A stretch of 64,000 nucleotides of DNA, from the NCBI GenBank assembly GCA_019022495.1, contig JAFEKR010000083.1, positions 1 to 64,000 on the forward strand. The letters are read 5' to 3'. The translations under genes were made by a program, and so were the position numbers. The stretch is from Epichloe hybrida (Eukaryota; Ascomycota; Sordariomycetes; Hypocreales; Clavicipitaceae). Position 1 is the first letter of the stretch. Each line of letters begins with the position of its first letter. Shown one piece after another: positions 23,965-37,116 of this stretch. The notes below the pieces were generated by a model. It made no database searches, had not been told where the DNA came from, and worked only from the letters and a program-made list of their open reading frames with translations.

Positions 23965-25039
23965 TATAATTAAGGCATCCTGTAATAATTTAATTAAGTC
24001 TCTATAATAATTTAATTATTATTAATTATAGCAGGGTCTTCTAGTAATTCCTACTCTTTTAGGTTAGTACTAAGTATTTAATCTAGTAACTATATAAGCC
24101 CTAGTGCCTATCTGAAATCCGTAAATGCTTTTCCTATTAGTAGCTTTATAAGGCTATTAGTAATTATCTCTTTTATTACCTTCTAGGTAATATTAAAGGT
24201 TCCCTTTATAACCTCTTAATGAAGCTAGTAATAATAGATATTAACATAGCGTAGTTGCGTTATAAGCTTAATAAATTCTTCCTTAAGAAGACAAATTATC
24301 TATATATTATCATATTTAATCTCAAGGGTATTATCTCTAAGATATAATCTAACTTCCTAATATAATTATTTAAAGGTAATTAGCTCTTTACTATAATATA
24401 ATAGCGCTAGGAGCTTTGCTTCTATAAAAGAGGTTATTATAGTCTCTTATTTTCCTGCTTTAAAAAGCATAGGACCTTTAAAGAGCTTTATAATATAGCT
24501 CTATAAGCTTCTTCTTATAACTAGATTATTAGTAAAGGAAGTATTACTATATACTTTAAGTTTAGGGTTATTACTATTAAATTTAATTAAGAGATCTCCT
24601 TATATATAACCATACTTTAAAGCCTTTTCTATAGCTTCTATATACTAAGGTCCTAGGCGTTAAAGGTGCTATAATAGTTATAATACTACAAAGGCAATAT
24701 CTAGCTATGTGATAATTATAGGATATAGTAAAGTACTAACTAGGGATTAATATCTCTTTAAATCCTTTAGATTAATATTACCTTTAAAAGGATTAAGTAA
24801 AATAGCAGTTATTAGTACTATAAGCTTCTATTCTAGGACTTTAATATTAAATTTAATCGTGGCTTTATTCTAATAGGACTTCTAATTAAGCTATAATTAT
24901 TAATTTTCGTAATCTCTAATGATTTAACTCCTAAGAACTATTATAATTTACTAAGGTCCTTAATATTATATCTCTTAAAGAGTCTCTCTCTAAATTCCTT
25001 ATAAAGAGCTAACTTTCCCTTTATAAATAAGGCTATAAG

Positions 25040-25051
25040 GTTATTAATATA
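25040..25051 (-). other. Reverse-transcriptase catalytic box, mutated (YINN for YVDD)
   Basis: The minus strand reads FFYINNLIAL where copia polymerases have a YVDD box. The changes GTC/GAC/GAC to ATT/AAT/AAC are all C-to-T or G-to-A transitions, consistent with RIP. Loss of both catalytic aspartates makes this copy inactive. Confidence 0.75.
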
Positions 25052-25465
25052 GAAGAAGATAATTAATCTATCCTTAATAAACACATAAATATCTTTAAAG
25101 ATCTATATAAATCCTTTACTTACTAACTATTTAATTAATTCCTTTATCTAAAGAAGGGGAGCTTTATATAGCCTATAGATAGCGCTTAAGAGCTTTAAGT
25201 AAGCTTATTTATCCCTATAACCTAGCAGTATCTTATAATACACCTCTTTATCTAGCTTTAAGTTTAGGAAAGCTGTAATAAAGTTATACTAATAAGCTTT
25301 AAGGTTAAAGTAGCATAGAATTACTATAAGGAGCCTAAACGTAATACTTACTAATATAGTAGCTCTTATAGAAAGGTTCCCTTTTACTTGCTAATTCCTA
25401 AGCACATATAATTAAGCCTTATGCCTTATAAGGTAGCCTAATTAATCTAATTTATAGGTAAATAC

Positions 25466-25753
25466 CTAAGTAAGTCCTAAGATCTTAATATATAAAAGGA
25501 CTTCTAATCTACTAACTTTAATAGTAACCTTATTGTTAATAACTTTGTTATACTCTTTATCTCTTGCTTTAATAAATACCTTTTCTTTAGGGTACCTAGC
25601 TAAATAATTATAATAAGTAGGAGGTAGAGGAAGTCTTAATATATAAGGCTTTTCTTTACTCTTAGCTCCTAGGGTAAAGGTAGTAGTAAAAGCTTTAAGG
25701 AGGTTATCTTTATTAATATTAGGAATATCTAGATCTTTGTCTTTATAATCCAT
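25466..25753 (-). pseudogene. Fragment of the copia polyprotein just before the reverse transcriptase
   Basis: An open stretch of 95 codons, with LPLPPTYYNYLARYPKEKVF and a Lys/Asn-rich continuation, resembles the segment ahead of the RT core in fungal copia elements. It is only a chance-open remnant inside the decayed pol region. Confidence 0.6.
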
Positions 25754-26782
25754 TTCGGAAGGATTTAACAGACTATTAATATTTATTAGTTTATAATCTA
25801 AAAAATCCGGTTAATAGCTAGGTAAATTCGGAGGAGTTAGGAGAGTTAATTCCTAAGTTTCTTTTCCCTTTTCTTTATTATTTAGTTAATCGTGATTATG
25901 TTAATCTTCTTGCTAATAGATTAGAGGGAGGGAGTCTTATGCCTATGGGTGCCCTATATCTTAAGGATGTCCTATATTTGCATAATTAACCTTGAAGTCT
26001 TTTATAAGCTCTTAAAGGAGGTGTTTTTTAGGCACTTTTTCCTTAATTAAAAGGTCCTTTTCTTAAGTGTAGAAGATTAACTTATTAAAGGTAATATAGC
26101 TTAATAAGAACTAATAATTCCTCTGCATTATTAGTACCTAAATCAGGTATTAGGTGGAAGAGATGTGACTAGCTAGATAACTAATGTAAGCTCTTTATAA
26201 TAGCTTTAGACCTGTCTTCCTAAGCCTATCCTGTGTTATTACAAAAGCTTTATAACTAAAAGCTTAAAGATAATTTAATAAAGCTTCTAGCTTCTCTAGT
26301 AGATGATTCTATTAAAGCTTGTTCTCTTGCAGCTATTTATTTAAAGCTTAATGTGGTGAAAGCTAATCTAGAGACTTTCTAGGCGTGCGATTAAGGATGT
26401 AAATAGCTGCTTCTATAGCTATAGGCTAAAGATTCTCTAGAAAGCCTACTTAGGTTATTAAAGTTATTATAACTCTTATTATCACCCCCCTAGACCGCTT
26501 AGCATGCCTATTTTAATGTAGATAAGCTAGACTAGACTTTCTAATAATAATGCCTCTATTAGTAACTTCTACCTCTTGCTTCTTAGTCTAGAAGGTAGTT
26601 TCCCTATTAGTAATAATAACTATAATATAGATTCTAAAGGTTCTTATATAGCGCACTTCTAATTAATTAAAGTAAGATATAATTTTAGTCTTTATTAGAA
26701 TTATGAAGATATAGCGGAGGCCTGTTACTCTATAAGTAAAGAGAGTAATATAATAATTCTTATTATAGCCCTGCGATTAAGC

Positions 26783-26828
26783 AAAGAGGTTATAGGTTAT
26801 AACCTAAAGAGGTTATAGGTTATAACCT
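26783..26828. repeat. 23-bp unit in two tandem copies inside the retrotransposon
   Basis: The unit aaagaggttataggttataacct is present twice, followed by a partial third copy (aaagaggtcct). Each unit carries the perfect palindrome aggttataacct. Confidence 0.75.
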
Positions 26829-28932
26829 AAAGAGGTCCTAAGGGTAGGAAATCTATCTGTGGAACTTGTAATATCTACCTCTATGCCTTAGCTATGTAAT
26901 AAATTTTATATTTACCCTAGCTACACTCTTTTATTAGTACGTTAACCTTTTAAAGCACTTAATCTATTATATCTTTACTTAGATAAGCTATTCTTATGTG
27001 CTAAAGGTCTGCTTTTGTAGCTATTAGGGGTTTTAGGTTATAAGAGTCCCTTCTAATAGCAAAAGCCTTATTAGGGCTATCCCCTTTAATACACAGTTAA
27101 GTACTAATAGTTATAGTTAAAAAGATCTTATAATTACCTCTTACTAGGTCTATAATAATCCCTATAAGATTATCCTACCTTATGCCTTTTATTATAAGTA
27201 ACTAAAGTAATATAAGGTTTATAAAGAAGGTTAGTTAATACTACACATTTAATAACATAAGGGTCTAGCTATTTATTAATTTAATCCAGGCTATGCTAAC
27301 GCCATGAGCCTTAGTAACTCTATACCTAGCTTAGATACTTAGTTAATTACCGTAATCTAGGTTAATAAACTAGCGTTTATTATTAAAGATATATACCAAA
27401 GTACTACTATTAAGTATTACTCGCAAACGCCCTTAGGCATAAAAAGCTTCTAAAGATAGCTCTACAGTAATAAAGGTAGTATTACCCTCTAGCTTGCTTT
27501 CCTTTGCTTCCTTTATATTATGCTCCTTAAGCTATGTGTTATAGGCCTTTTTAATATTATTAGATTATTAATTTATTACTTCTTTTGCCTTTTTTAATTA
27601 ATCTTCCTTAATAGTCTAATTCTTAGGCAGGTAAAGTATTTAATAGTTCTTCTAAGAGTCCTTTAACTTCTTAGCCTTATGCTTATTATAATAAATATAA
27701 AGTAGCTTCTTATCTCCCTTATTAAGATCTTCTTTAGTCTAACTATTAAGAGTTAGCTCTACTCTAAAAGATTCTCTAGATTTACTTTAAGACCTTCCCT
27801 AGGCTTTAATTAGGTACTTAATCCTTATAATTATAGAGTAGAAATTAAGGGTTTTACCCTTAATCTTAGTGGTAAAGATTAGTGAATTAATTTAAGCTAA
27901 AATTAAAGGGAATCAGGTGCTAATAGCATTATTAATTATCTTAATTAGAGAGTTACCTTTTATGATTAAGTAATTTACTTAAAAACATTACTTATAGCTA
28001 ATTAACACATTAGTAAGCTATTTATTAATATTAACCTTTACTAGGCTATGCTTAATAACTTTATTAAAGTTAACCTTAGCATAATACCTAATTATTCTAT
28101 TTAAGGGCATTATATTCCTTATAAGCTCTCTAAGCTTCTTATAAAGTAAGATATACTATAGGATTATTTACTTATACTTATTTCTAAGTGTTATAATAAA
28201 CTAATTATAGTATTCTCTTATAGTCTTTAATAGACTCTAATACTAACTATTAAATACTTAATATTATCTATTAAGAACTATACACTAAGCGCTATCTTTA
28301 GTATTATCTAGTTATTAAGGGTATTTAAAGTATCTCTCTTTAGTTAAGTTAATAATAGGAGTAATGCTTATAGGAGAAAAGCTTTCTTAAGGTTACTATT
28401 AATTACTTATAACTCTAGATGTTAACGTTCTTAAGCGTGTTTAAGGCCCTTTAGTCTAGTTTTCTAGTAAAGCGGTTAAAGCTATAATTACTACTCTTCT
28501 TACTACTAGAGTCCCTTTTCCTATTAGGATTAGTGGCTTAGGTAGGTAGTTAAGAGTTATTATTAAATTAGGATTAATAAAGACCTAAATCCTATCTTTA
28601 ATAGCTCTTACCTTTATTATCTTAAACTATAGGTCCTAATAGTAAGGTTCCTATAGCTTAACTACTAGCTCATAGCCTCGAGTAGTGTTAGTTTCCTTAG
28701 ATATCTTAATAATATCCTATGTTTTTATTATTATAATTTATTAAACTTTAACCTATATAGATTTTCCTTGCTACTAGGGGTCGCCTAATTATAATATTAA
28801 TGATTATGATTAAACCCTGTCCTCTTACTAGGATATACCAAATTTGATAATTAATTAATTAGAAATGACTTAATAAAGGTATTAATTAGAAAGAAGGGTC
28901 TTTATATTATAAACACTAAGCAATTACTACTA

Positions 28933-29165
28933 TATTAGACTAAGCAGCTAGGATAAGAAATAAAGGTGTAGATTAAGTTACCTAACCCTATAAGAGGGCG
29001 TGGACTACGGTTTAAATAACTAAGTACCTATACTATAGGGTATATAATCTGCCTATATAAACTGTACTATGCACCTACTGAAGGTCCGGAAAAGTAACTA
29101 GTCAGGTAGGTCCTAGTGTCCAAGTTGCCTGCATGCGGTTAAGCGCTTGTGGCGGGATTCCAACA
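28933..29165 (-). repeat. 5' LTR of the retrotransposon (right copy)
   Basis: 233 bp. Its inner (left) half carries 14 transitions relative to the other copy, while its outer (right) half is the intact one. The sequence just inside on the minus strand starts TAGTAGTAATTGC; a primer-binding site would be expected to start TGG, so this could be a RIP-altered one. Confidence 0.95.
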
Positions 29166-31987
29166 TACAAACATATGTACAAATGTGTGTACATACACGG
29201 TTGGCCTGGCCCTGCACGAACGAACGTTCAGCTCTGCTCTGGTAAATCGTGGTAAATGGAAAATTTGCTAGCGTTGCTACATTTGGCCATAATCAGGTTG
29301 TTACACATGTGCATCGATGGCTCCGTGCCGTCTCGCCCGACAACTACGACTGATGACGATAATGTCCTCACCTCCAAGGTCCGCCTTGCCGCTGCGAGCG
29401 AGCACCTGCATCAGTCAGTCCCTGCGGCCGGTTATCGTCCCGTCCACGACAAGTTCTATTGTTGGTGTGGCCACTGTGCCTACTGTGCTCACTGTGCTCA
29501 CTGTGCCCCTCGCACCGCCGCGCACCACCACGCGCCAGGCCAACTCACTAGACCGACAGAGACCGACAGACGGCTTGTTGGTTGACCAGACTGAGCCACC
29601 ACGCGGCAGCCTTGAATCGCATCCGCGGTCCCCAAGTAGTCTCTGTCTCTGCCAACAACAAATGAACCCCGATAATGAACGTCGATGCAAAGGGAGCGTG
29701 CAGTCAGCGCCGCCACCTTTTTCCGCACGTGACAGAATCATGCGGCATAGTTTGACAGGGCCTGGCAGAGATCCATGAGCAGCTGGCTGGCTGCGTCCGT
29801 CCAATTTTGGCCAAGAAACTTTGCTCGCGGTGTTCCATTACAACATGTAAATGACAGGCCAGTGCGAGACTGTGCGGATAATGGAGCCGAGGCCAACACC
29901 ACCACGGCTTTCAACGGGCACAGTGAGATTCAGCGGCCGCCACCCGGTTTGCCTTGACGGGGACAGATGGCCGTCGGCACACCCGTTGGAAACGCCTCCG
30001 TTTTGTCGGTTTCTACCAAAAAGAAAGGCGTCGTCGTTGAATCCAAGGCATTGTTGTTTGAATTCCCGTGACTGACGACACGTTTCATGGCACAGATTGA
30101 GCATGGCGAGGAAAGGCCACACTCACCAGTTCCTTCCCCACGACCAAGGTCCCTGAACTAGGGCCTGAACCTGGTCTGCCAGTGGCCACATTCGGCATCG
30201 TCATCACTGAACAGAAAGAATGTCCCAGGTCCTTTATAAATAGGAATGACTCCATACGAACAAGATTTACACACCCATTTCTCGTACATATGTACACTCA
30301 CGACGAATGAATTTGAACAAGGCCCAACACCGCTCCATGACCCCTCCTCCTTGGTCGATCCTTCTCTTGTTCTAGCGTGGAGGTTCTAGCGTGGAGAAAA
30401 TAGTGCATGTGGACTGACAGGAAATCGCGTTCAGCTGGCATAAAACGTCACCACCTCGTTCAAATCTCGGTGGTGCATCTGACACCTCGAAACAGTAAGT
30501 CGGAGGCCCTGTTCCGACGGGATCCATCTACCACGACAGACCCGCAGAGGCTGAGGAACCGGATGACACTGATTATCAGGGAAAGCGGAGCTTTGCCTGC
30601 GATTCGCGCTGACCGAGGGACTCGCTCGTCGATGAGTTGAGCAAAGCATGTACAATCAACCACTCCGTAACGCGGCGGGCATTCGGTTTGATGCCCATAA
30701 GGCTACACTTGCGTACCGAACCACTTTTCCAAGCTGGCAAAAGGGGGGAACCTAAAGTGACCTTTAGTGATACAGCTGACGCGGTAGGGTTGTGGGATAT
30801 GCGATGTTGCTCTTTGAAACTCAAATGTCTCTTCGTACTCATGGTATAATTTAAATTAGTATGCGCTAAAAAGTATCGCAAATAGTGATGTTTTTATTGG
30901 CTGATAACCCTTATCGGTACGCAAGGGTAGCCTCATGGGCATCAAAGAGATGTATGTATATGTACATGTACGGATCCGTAGAAAGTACATACATCATCTG
31001 GGCGCCTCATTGGCAGGCGTGATCCAAATCCACCTTGCGTACATGTACAGACTTTTTCCGAGCGTGCGACCTTGAAACTAAGAGCCTCAAAAAGTCAAAA
31101 AAACTTGTCGCCGGCTCTTCTCTCGCTGCGGATTGACAGGGGTCATGATCGAATTGAGTTTTTTTTTTTTCTCGACCAAAGTGCTCATGGTTCCCCCGAC
31201 GAGTAGCGTAGCCAGATGAGCGTCCATGTCTGCATTGACACGATTCAATGACTTAAATTCAATCCGTAGATGATCTGCCATTATATACGGGGAAAAGCGC
31301 CCAGAAAACCCACAACTACGGATTAATACAGTAAAGGATACAAAACGGAGAGAACGTGGGCGACGGCCAAAAAAAAAAAAGCGGCGCTATCCAGCCAGCA
31401 ATTCCTCGACCCTTCGATCCACCCATCGCCGGTGCCGTGACGTCACTGCCAACAGTTCACAAGGGAAAGACCCATACGGTGCGACACTGTGCGATAAGCC
31501 CAGTCCCGCTGACTCTTGTAGTCGGCCTGTCTGCAAGTTGTGTGAAAGATTCTCCCGTGCGTCGCATTGTCTGTTTTTCTTTTCCGGGCAAGTGCGACCA
31601 CCGCTCCAGGCAGCCATATTTTTAATGACCAACAAGAAATCAGCAAAGGATGATGGAAAGAAACTGTTCTGTACGACGTGCGCAACTTCGTGACTCGCAT
31701 GGACCGCTAGGATCGGATTGTTGTTCTAGAGTCTCCCACACCGTCTCTCGTCGCGTAGCGGAAGCGAAGGGCCCGTCACCGGCGGCTCTTTTCGGTCCTC
31801 GGCGTCACGAGTTCTAACTTGGCAGCAGCGCCTTGGCTTGCTCCTATCGCTCCTCAGCACTTACATCATTACCTGCTTGCAGAAGGAATGACGAAACTAG
31901 ATTGGCCTGCTGGCGCTGTTTCTGTCTCATGGAGAATTCTCATGGAGAATCGCATCTCCTGGCAGAGACACACAAGACCCGAGCCAA
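29166..31987. other. Gene-free interval between the retrotransposon and a Zn2Cys6 gene
   Basis: 2.8 kb of normal composition. Only short, overlapping, unrelated frames on both strands; none has a recognisable domain or codon structure. It contains several tacatgtac palindromes (for example near 30962-30970 and 31040-31048). The last part is the 3' flank of the regulator. Confidence 0.45.
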
Positions 31988-34224
31988 CTAGCACGACCCG
32001 AATGAATCCGTGTAGAATACGTCCAAGGACGAGCCCCCTTCCACCAAACTACCAGCCTGCCAGTCTGCGCCGAACATGGACCCCGTCTCCAGATGGGCAT
32101 ACATTTGTGCATAAGGATACTGTGCTTCCAGACCACTGCTCAACGTAGCCGGAGCCGTGGATCGACAGCTTCTCTCCTTGTGAGCAGCTGCCTGTGCTGA
32201 CGCAGACTCATCCTTTCGCTGCTGGAGCTTCAAACGCGCAGTGCGGACCTTGGCGATGGCAAGCCCCCAGATGTCGTGGTCCCTGCTCCCGGAGCTGACG
32301 AATCGATGCATCTGGCTGGCTCGCTCGAACCGGCTGCACAATGCAGATAGTATGCTCGGAACGCTGAGGCCAAGGGTCAGTCTGTCGGGGGCACCGCCGT
32401 CATCCTGCGCTGTTCTATCCGCTCCGTAGAGCGGGCTATATTGCCGTGCCTCCATGTCCCGCGGCAGGTCGTCCTCGTCAATGGCCTTCTTGTACAGCAG
32501 GGGCGCGATGCAGTGCTCGATGCCCACTGAGGATGTCAGTCCTGCCCATCTACAAATCATGGTGAGCGCCTGGATGAAATGCGCGGCCAAGAGGCAATTC
32601 TGGCGATTTAGGCTCTCGATCGGAATGGCGAACCATGTTTTGAGCCACGCCTCGAGGGCATCGCGCGAGGCATCGAGCTTGTTGAGGGCGAGGAGGCCCT
32701 GCACCGAGTAGCACGATATGGCTTGGGATAGGGACGCGGCGAGCCTGGCGTCGAGGATAGGGGGCTGGTATAGGTGCAGCCGGGCTGTTGTGAGGTATGT
32801 CTGGATGATGCCTGTGTTGAGCAAGATTAGACGAAGTGCTTTGAGAGGAAGAGAGAGGGGTGGGGGGCAAGTTGGTATCAGAGTTGTGGGTGCGTACAAT
32901 TTGACTTCATGTCATCGGGTAGCTCATTCTGAATGCCATCGAGCTCGGATTGCAGTTCCTGCAGCTCTGTAGGGTCCTCGAGCCAGTGGTTTGCGGGATT
33001 GAAGGCGCAAATTCTTCCTGTCAAGCGTTGAATCTTGACGAGAAAAACAAGTGTCCTGTCTGTTGGTGCGTCTCCGGCGATGCGTAGCTCCTCTAGCCAT
33101 TGCTCCATGTGCGGCGTGAATGTCATGGGCGGCGACTTGTGATGGATGGTGGACATGCTATGTTTTCAACACAGAGATTAGTAACGACAAGGGTGCAGAG
33201 AGAGGCCAAGCTGACTGGCCGGCAACGTATTGTCTTACACGGATGATAATAGCCAAACTCCCATTGCGGCACGCTTCTGTTCCCAGGCTCGATCAGGTAC
33301 GGTGGGGGGACTGCTTAACGCAATTTCGCTGATGAGATTCTCTGCCACGGCAATGAGATCGCTGAGCCGTGAGTGTATCATGCAGTGGTGGTGGTGGTGC
33401 CAGCCTGCCATGATGAGAATTCCCTGCAGGACGTCGATTGACTTCACGGACTGGGGGAGCAGAGTTTTGATGAGTTGTCCCATCAAGGAGGCCGTTTGTG
33501 CTCTCATGGACTGCAGGGTCCGGAGCGAGGATGTCATTCGGACCGCTGCCATCAGGAATGGTTTCGAAACGTTCAAGGTGGCTGCCGTCTCGTGGGGACC
33601 GATGACGACGAACGGATACACGGGCTGGAGTTCATTTCGGAAAATGGTGAGGAGCGTTTCGTCCGACTGAGGTGGTGGCGATGGGGCGCTTCTGCTGGGC
33701 TGGCAGACACAGTCTGATGAATTCGCGCGGTTGTGCGCGTTGGAGACTGTTGAAGATGGGGGACTGGAATGATTCGAGTCGGTGCTGGCGCTCGTATAAG
33801 TCTTCATTTGGTCTTCATCATGTTGGTGTAGTTGGGGAATCGCGATGTCGGCGGAACTGTTCGACACAGGTAGTTCCCCGGAGGCCGTCAGACACTTGAC
33901 TAGTTCGTCTACTTTGCTCTCAACATTACGCCTGCGCGTGCAAAAGATGGTCAGTTGGCTATCTCCACCACCGCTTCTGGCAGCGTTTCTGTACGAGGTA
34001 TTCGCCGCTCACATTGTATCATGGCGTCTTTTTCGCGGTCGTCGACTAGCTGGCTGGCACGTCATGCGTAGTCTTTCACACCTGGCGCATTTCCGCCCTT
34101 GTTCATCAATACCGCTGTATGATTGCGTGCATTTCGAACTGGCTTCCACGCAGGAATGGCAGGCAGATCCCCGTTTGGCCGGCTTCGTCGATCCCTGCTT
34201 GGAAGAGACGGCGTTTGGTGCCAT
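31988..34224 (-). CDS. Zn2Cys6 (fungal binuclear cluster) transcription factor
   Basis: Four exons: 34224-34013, 33931-33239, 33157-32898 and 32838-31988, with introns of 81, 81 and 59 nt, giving 671 aa. The DNA-binding cluster is near the N-terminus: C22, C25, C32, C46, C49, C56, followed by a basic RRPRKRRHD stretch and then a linker (NVESKVDELVKCL). The long Cys3-Cys4 loop (13 residues) differs from the usual 5-9. The middle region resembles the fungal-specific TF homology domain (FRNELQPVYPFVVI, LQGILIMAGWHHHHH, FTPHMEQWLEEL, RLHLYQPPIL). Target genes cannot be inferred. It is probably a nuclear regulator. The start at 34224 lies 21 codons before the first cysteine; an open upstream extension to 34398 looks non-coding. 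Confidence 0.9.
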
Positions 34225-37116
34225 GGTGACGAAGATGGACGAAGTACGGAGCAAGTTTCTGTCCGTTGGCGTACGTAAGAATTGGTGAGAAAAACAGTCG
34301 CTGCGGGTGTCAGAGGATACGCCGGTTGGTAGATTGCATGGAGAGGAAGACGATGAGCATAAGTTGGGGAGCTGTATGTGACATGAACCGTTCCTCACGA
34401 TGCCGCCGGATAATGCATCAAGCAGACGACGGGGGTTTGGTATTTATAGCGGGCAAAACGTCTAAATTATGTCAAAACACGTCGGCATCGCGGCGCAAAT
34501 GATGGCGTAGCATTGAAGGGTCGCTGAACTAACCTGTTTGGGCCTCCTATCGTTCGAGTTCTCGGCTCACTTGCCGTTTTGATGATTTACTCGCTGCTGA
34601 GTACGATGATGCCTCGGCCAAATGAGAGAGTTCCAAACAAGGCCGTCCGAGCTCGATCCTTGTTCATCCCGAGGGAATCCTGATCAAGAGTATCTTCCGA
34701 GGTGATACTCCGAGACGCCGTGGCCACAACTCGCCTCGCGGCTATTGACCTTGAATGACATGACACTGGTCGTCTTGAAGGTAGACTGGCAATTTTCAAA
34801 ACAGTCTTCTGTCTACTCCCTTCAACATCATAATTAAACGCAACCTCAAAAATTCGGTGGCGGGGCGAATTTCGCTTGACTGAAATCCGTTCGAGCCATG
34901 GCGCGCGCACGAAACTTGGCGCCACGGACTTTGAACTCAAAGACTTCATCTATGTACTCCGTACGGATCCGTACATGTGGCATTTCTTACAGCTGTCGCT
35001 TTTCGAGTCGCCGGCAATCGTCTTATGCCATGTGCGTGGGTTATCATTCTATCGTGATTGGAGCAAATCATAAATAAGAACCAGACCGGGATGATCCTAG
35101 CGTCATGGTACAATTGGCGAGACTGCATGTGACGACGCCCTATGAAATGAAAAGCTCTGGAGGGTGTTTTGAGGGCTAATTTTTGGTCAGATATACATAT
35201 GACAAACTTGGCCTACATCTCGGCGTCCCCCGGTGATCTAAGATGTGCACTTGGGGACCGACCCGCGAGCCTACGTTTGATCTGTGGTGTATTAGAAGGA
35301 CGTGATGGCCCAACAGGATGTCGTGGCTAATGTGCTTGAGTTCGTGTTCGTTGACAGTGACTTGCGGACTTGTACACATCAGCCAATGTCCGCCACGACT
35401 TGATCGGTTAAACAACCCAAATCCTTTGGGTTAAATTAGGGTCAAGAATCTCAAGGCTAATTTTTCAAAGGGAGGCTTCGCAGTAAAGCAGGCAAAGACA
35501 TACCCAGGTGGAATATTCCCACCCTTCATGACCTTCTTCAGGTTTGATGCAGAACTCGGCTTACGTGGGTGAAGAGCCACGTTGCATCGATGACAGACGA
35601 AGGATCGATCGAGTGAAAATCTGCCGTGTGTGTTCACTCCGTGAACAAGAGAGACATGCCTCGCTGGCGTGAGAGCTGGATAAGACGTCTGCCCTGTCTT
35701 AGGGCAGGGCATGTTAGCTGCCTAGCTCCTTTTCTTTTCTTTTCTTTTCTTTTCTTTTATTTTAAACGACTTCAAAATGATACTTCGCATATCGGACCAC
35801 TCACTACGCATACTCAATGAAAGACTCTCCAGCGCCACGCGACTGTAAGATGATGAAATGGCCATGCTTTACTAACAGCATGAGCAAAAATTCGCGCAGA
35901 ATACACGTCGTTGCATCGGGTGCACACACTGAAGATTCTGAGGGCATTGTGTTGTCGTCCGAGTCCAGAAGAAGGCCAGCCCGCCACAGTGCTGGAATGC
36001 GGCTGATCTTGTCATGTATTGTTCAGTTGGAAGGAAAATACGGTTGTATGACGCTCCCAGTTGTTGAATTGTCTGGCGATGTTTGGCTGTTGTGTAGCAT
36101 ATGTCCTCTGAAGAGAGCTTGTGCATGCGTTCGGCATTCTTTCAAGAGACTTGTGCATAAATGAATCTTCTCCGCGTCCCTCTGTTTCGATCAGGGTTAC
36201 TGGGTGTTGTTTCCTGTGGGCGACGGGAAGGACATGCAGATGATATGGGATATTCTCGACAACGGTTCAGGCTTCTTTTTTGGGATGGGAGCCTGAGCGG
36301 CTGTTTTGTCGTCCATTGAGAGCTGAATGGCAGATTTTTCGTGGTCATGGCTCCACGGTACTCCGTATCACGTAGGTCTGAGTAGGTAGGAGCGCTGCTC
36401 TGAAATTAGCCGGTGTTTGACATGACAAAGTATACTTGAAGAGGTCATCGCAAACTGAACTGGCAGGCAGCAAGAAAACAAAACCCCCAGCAAATTCCTC
36501 GAAACTATTCTCTTTGCATCCCGTACTTGGAGAGATGAAATGATTTACCGGGCAAAACAGGTGCAAGATAAGGTGACAGCTGGCTATCACCCCCTATCGT
36601 GGCACACCAGACGTTGACAGCTGCCCAGCCCGCCAGTAACTGTGACACCAAGACGTAACTTCAACGAAAACATGGACAAGCGGAAGAATTCGGTACTCGA
36701 TACATGACATGGATCAGGCCAGAGACTGCGCACTTCAGCCTACAATGCACCCCTTGAATTGTTTCATACATGAATAGGCTCTGGCGCATGCACCAGATTC
36801 CCTTGGAGCGGCCTAATTGAAAAGCGGCCGCAGCGCTGCCCCCTGGACCCTCTGACAATGGTGAACGAACGCACGGGGACGTAAATTTCGAACGGACACC
36901 ATGGGACGAAGCTCGACCCCGGAAGATCTCCTATGATTTTGAAATTCTACTTACCCGGGTACGAGGCCTAGTTCGAGGCCTTGCCGGCGGCCCCAAGGAG
37001 ATGAGTGGGCTTGGATGACGATTTCCATAAGTACGGAAGCTGTTGTCCTCCCATCGCCCTCTTCGGCCTTGATCTTCATGGGTCATGGGCCAGAGACGAT
37101 CAATCTCCACCTCAAG
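34225..37116. other. Gene-free interval with a pyrimidine microsatellite
   Basis: 2.9 kb between two divergent genes (the regulator and the S41-like peptidase). No ORF with recognisable features. It holds a (CTTTT)n microsatellite and two TACTCCGTA motifs (34955-34963 and 36359-36367). Confidence 0.5.
35729..35758. repeat. (CTTTT)6 microsatellite
   Basis: Six perfect pentamer units, followed by a degenerate attttaaa. Confidence 0.85.

Larger units (their letters stand above)
23715..29165 (-). mobile_element. Complete, RIP-degraded LTR retrotransposon (Ty1/copia type)
   Basis: The element is 5451 bp, bounded by 233-bp direct LTRs that begin TGTTGG and end CCAACA, and flanked by a 5-bp target duplication TACAA (23710-23714 and 29166-29170). 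It is inserted on the minus strand, so the right LTR is the 5' LTR. A polypurine tract (ggcctcctggggggata read on the minus strand) abuts the left LTR. A minus-strand reverse-transcriptase relic is recognisable: an N-terminal stretch at 25753-25466 containing LPLPPTYYNYLARYP, and the catalytic box at 25051-25040. The interior is extremely AT-rich and depleted of CpA, TpG and CpG, with stops in all frames, which is the outcome of RIP. The RT-side similarity resembles fungal copia elements; integrase and gag relics are too decayed for me to place. Confidence 0.93.

Noticed and set aside
29256..29804. Overlapping frames on both strands with Cys/His-rich text
   Set aside because: Cys/His repetition arises from a short tandem sequence near 29460-29510 (tgtgctcactg); no codon structure or domain.
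30085..31281. Short minus-strand frames upstream of TATA-like sequences (for example 31281-31087)
   Set aside because: 64-70 codons, no conserved sequence, and no way to tell them from chance frames.
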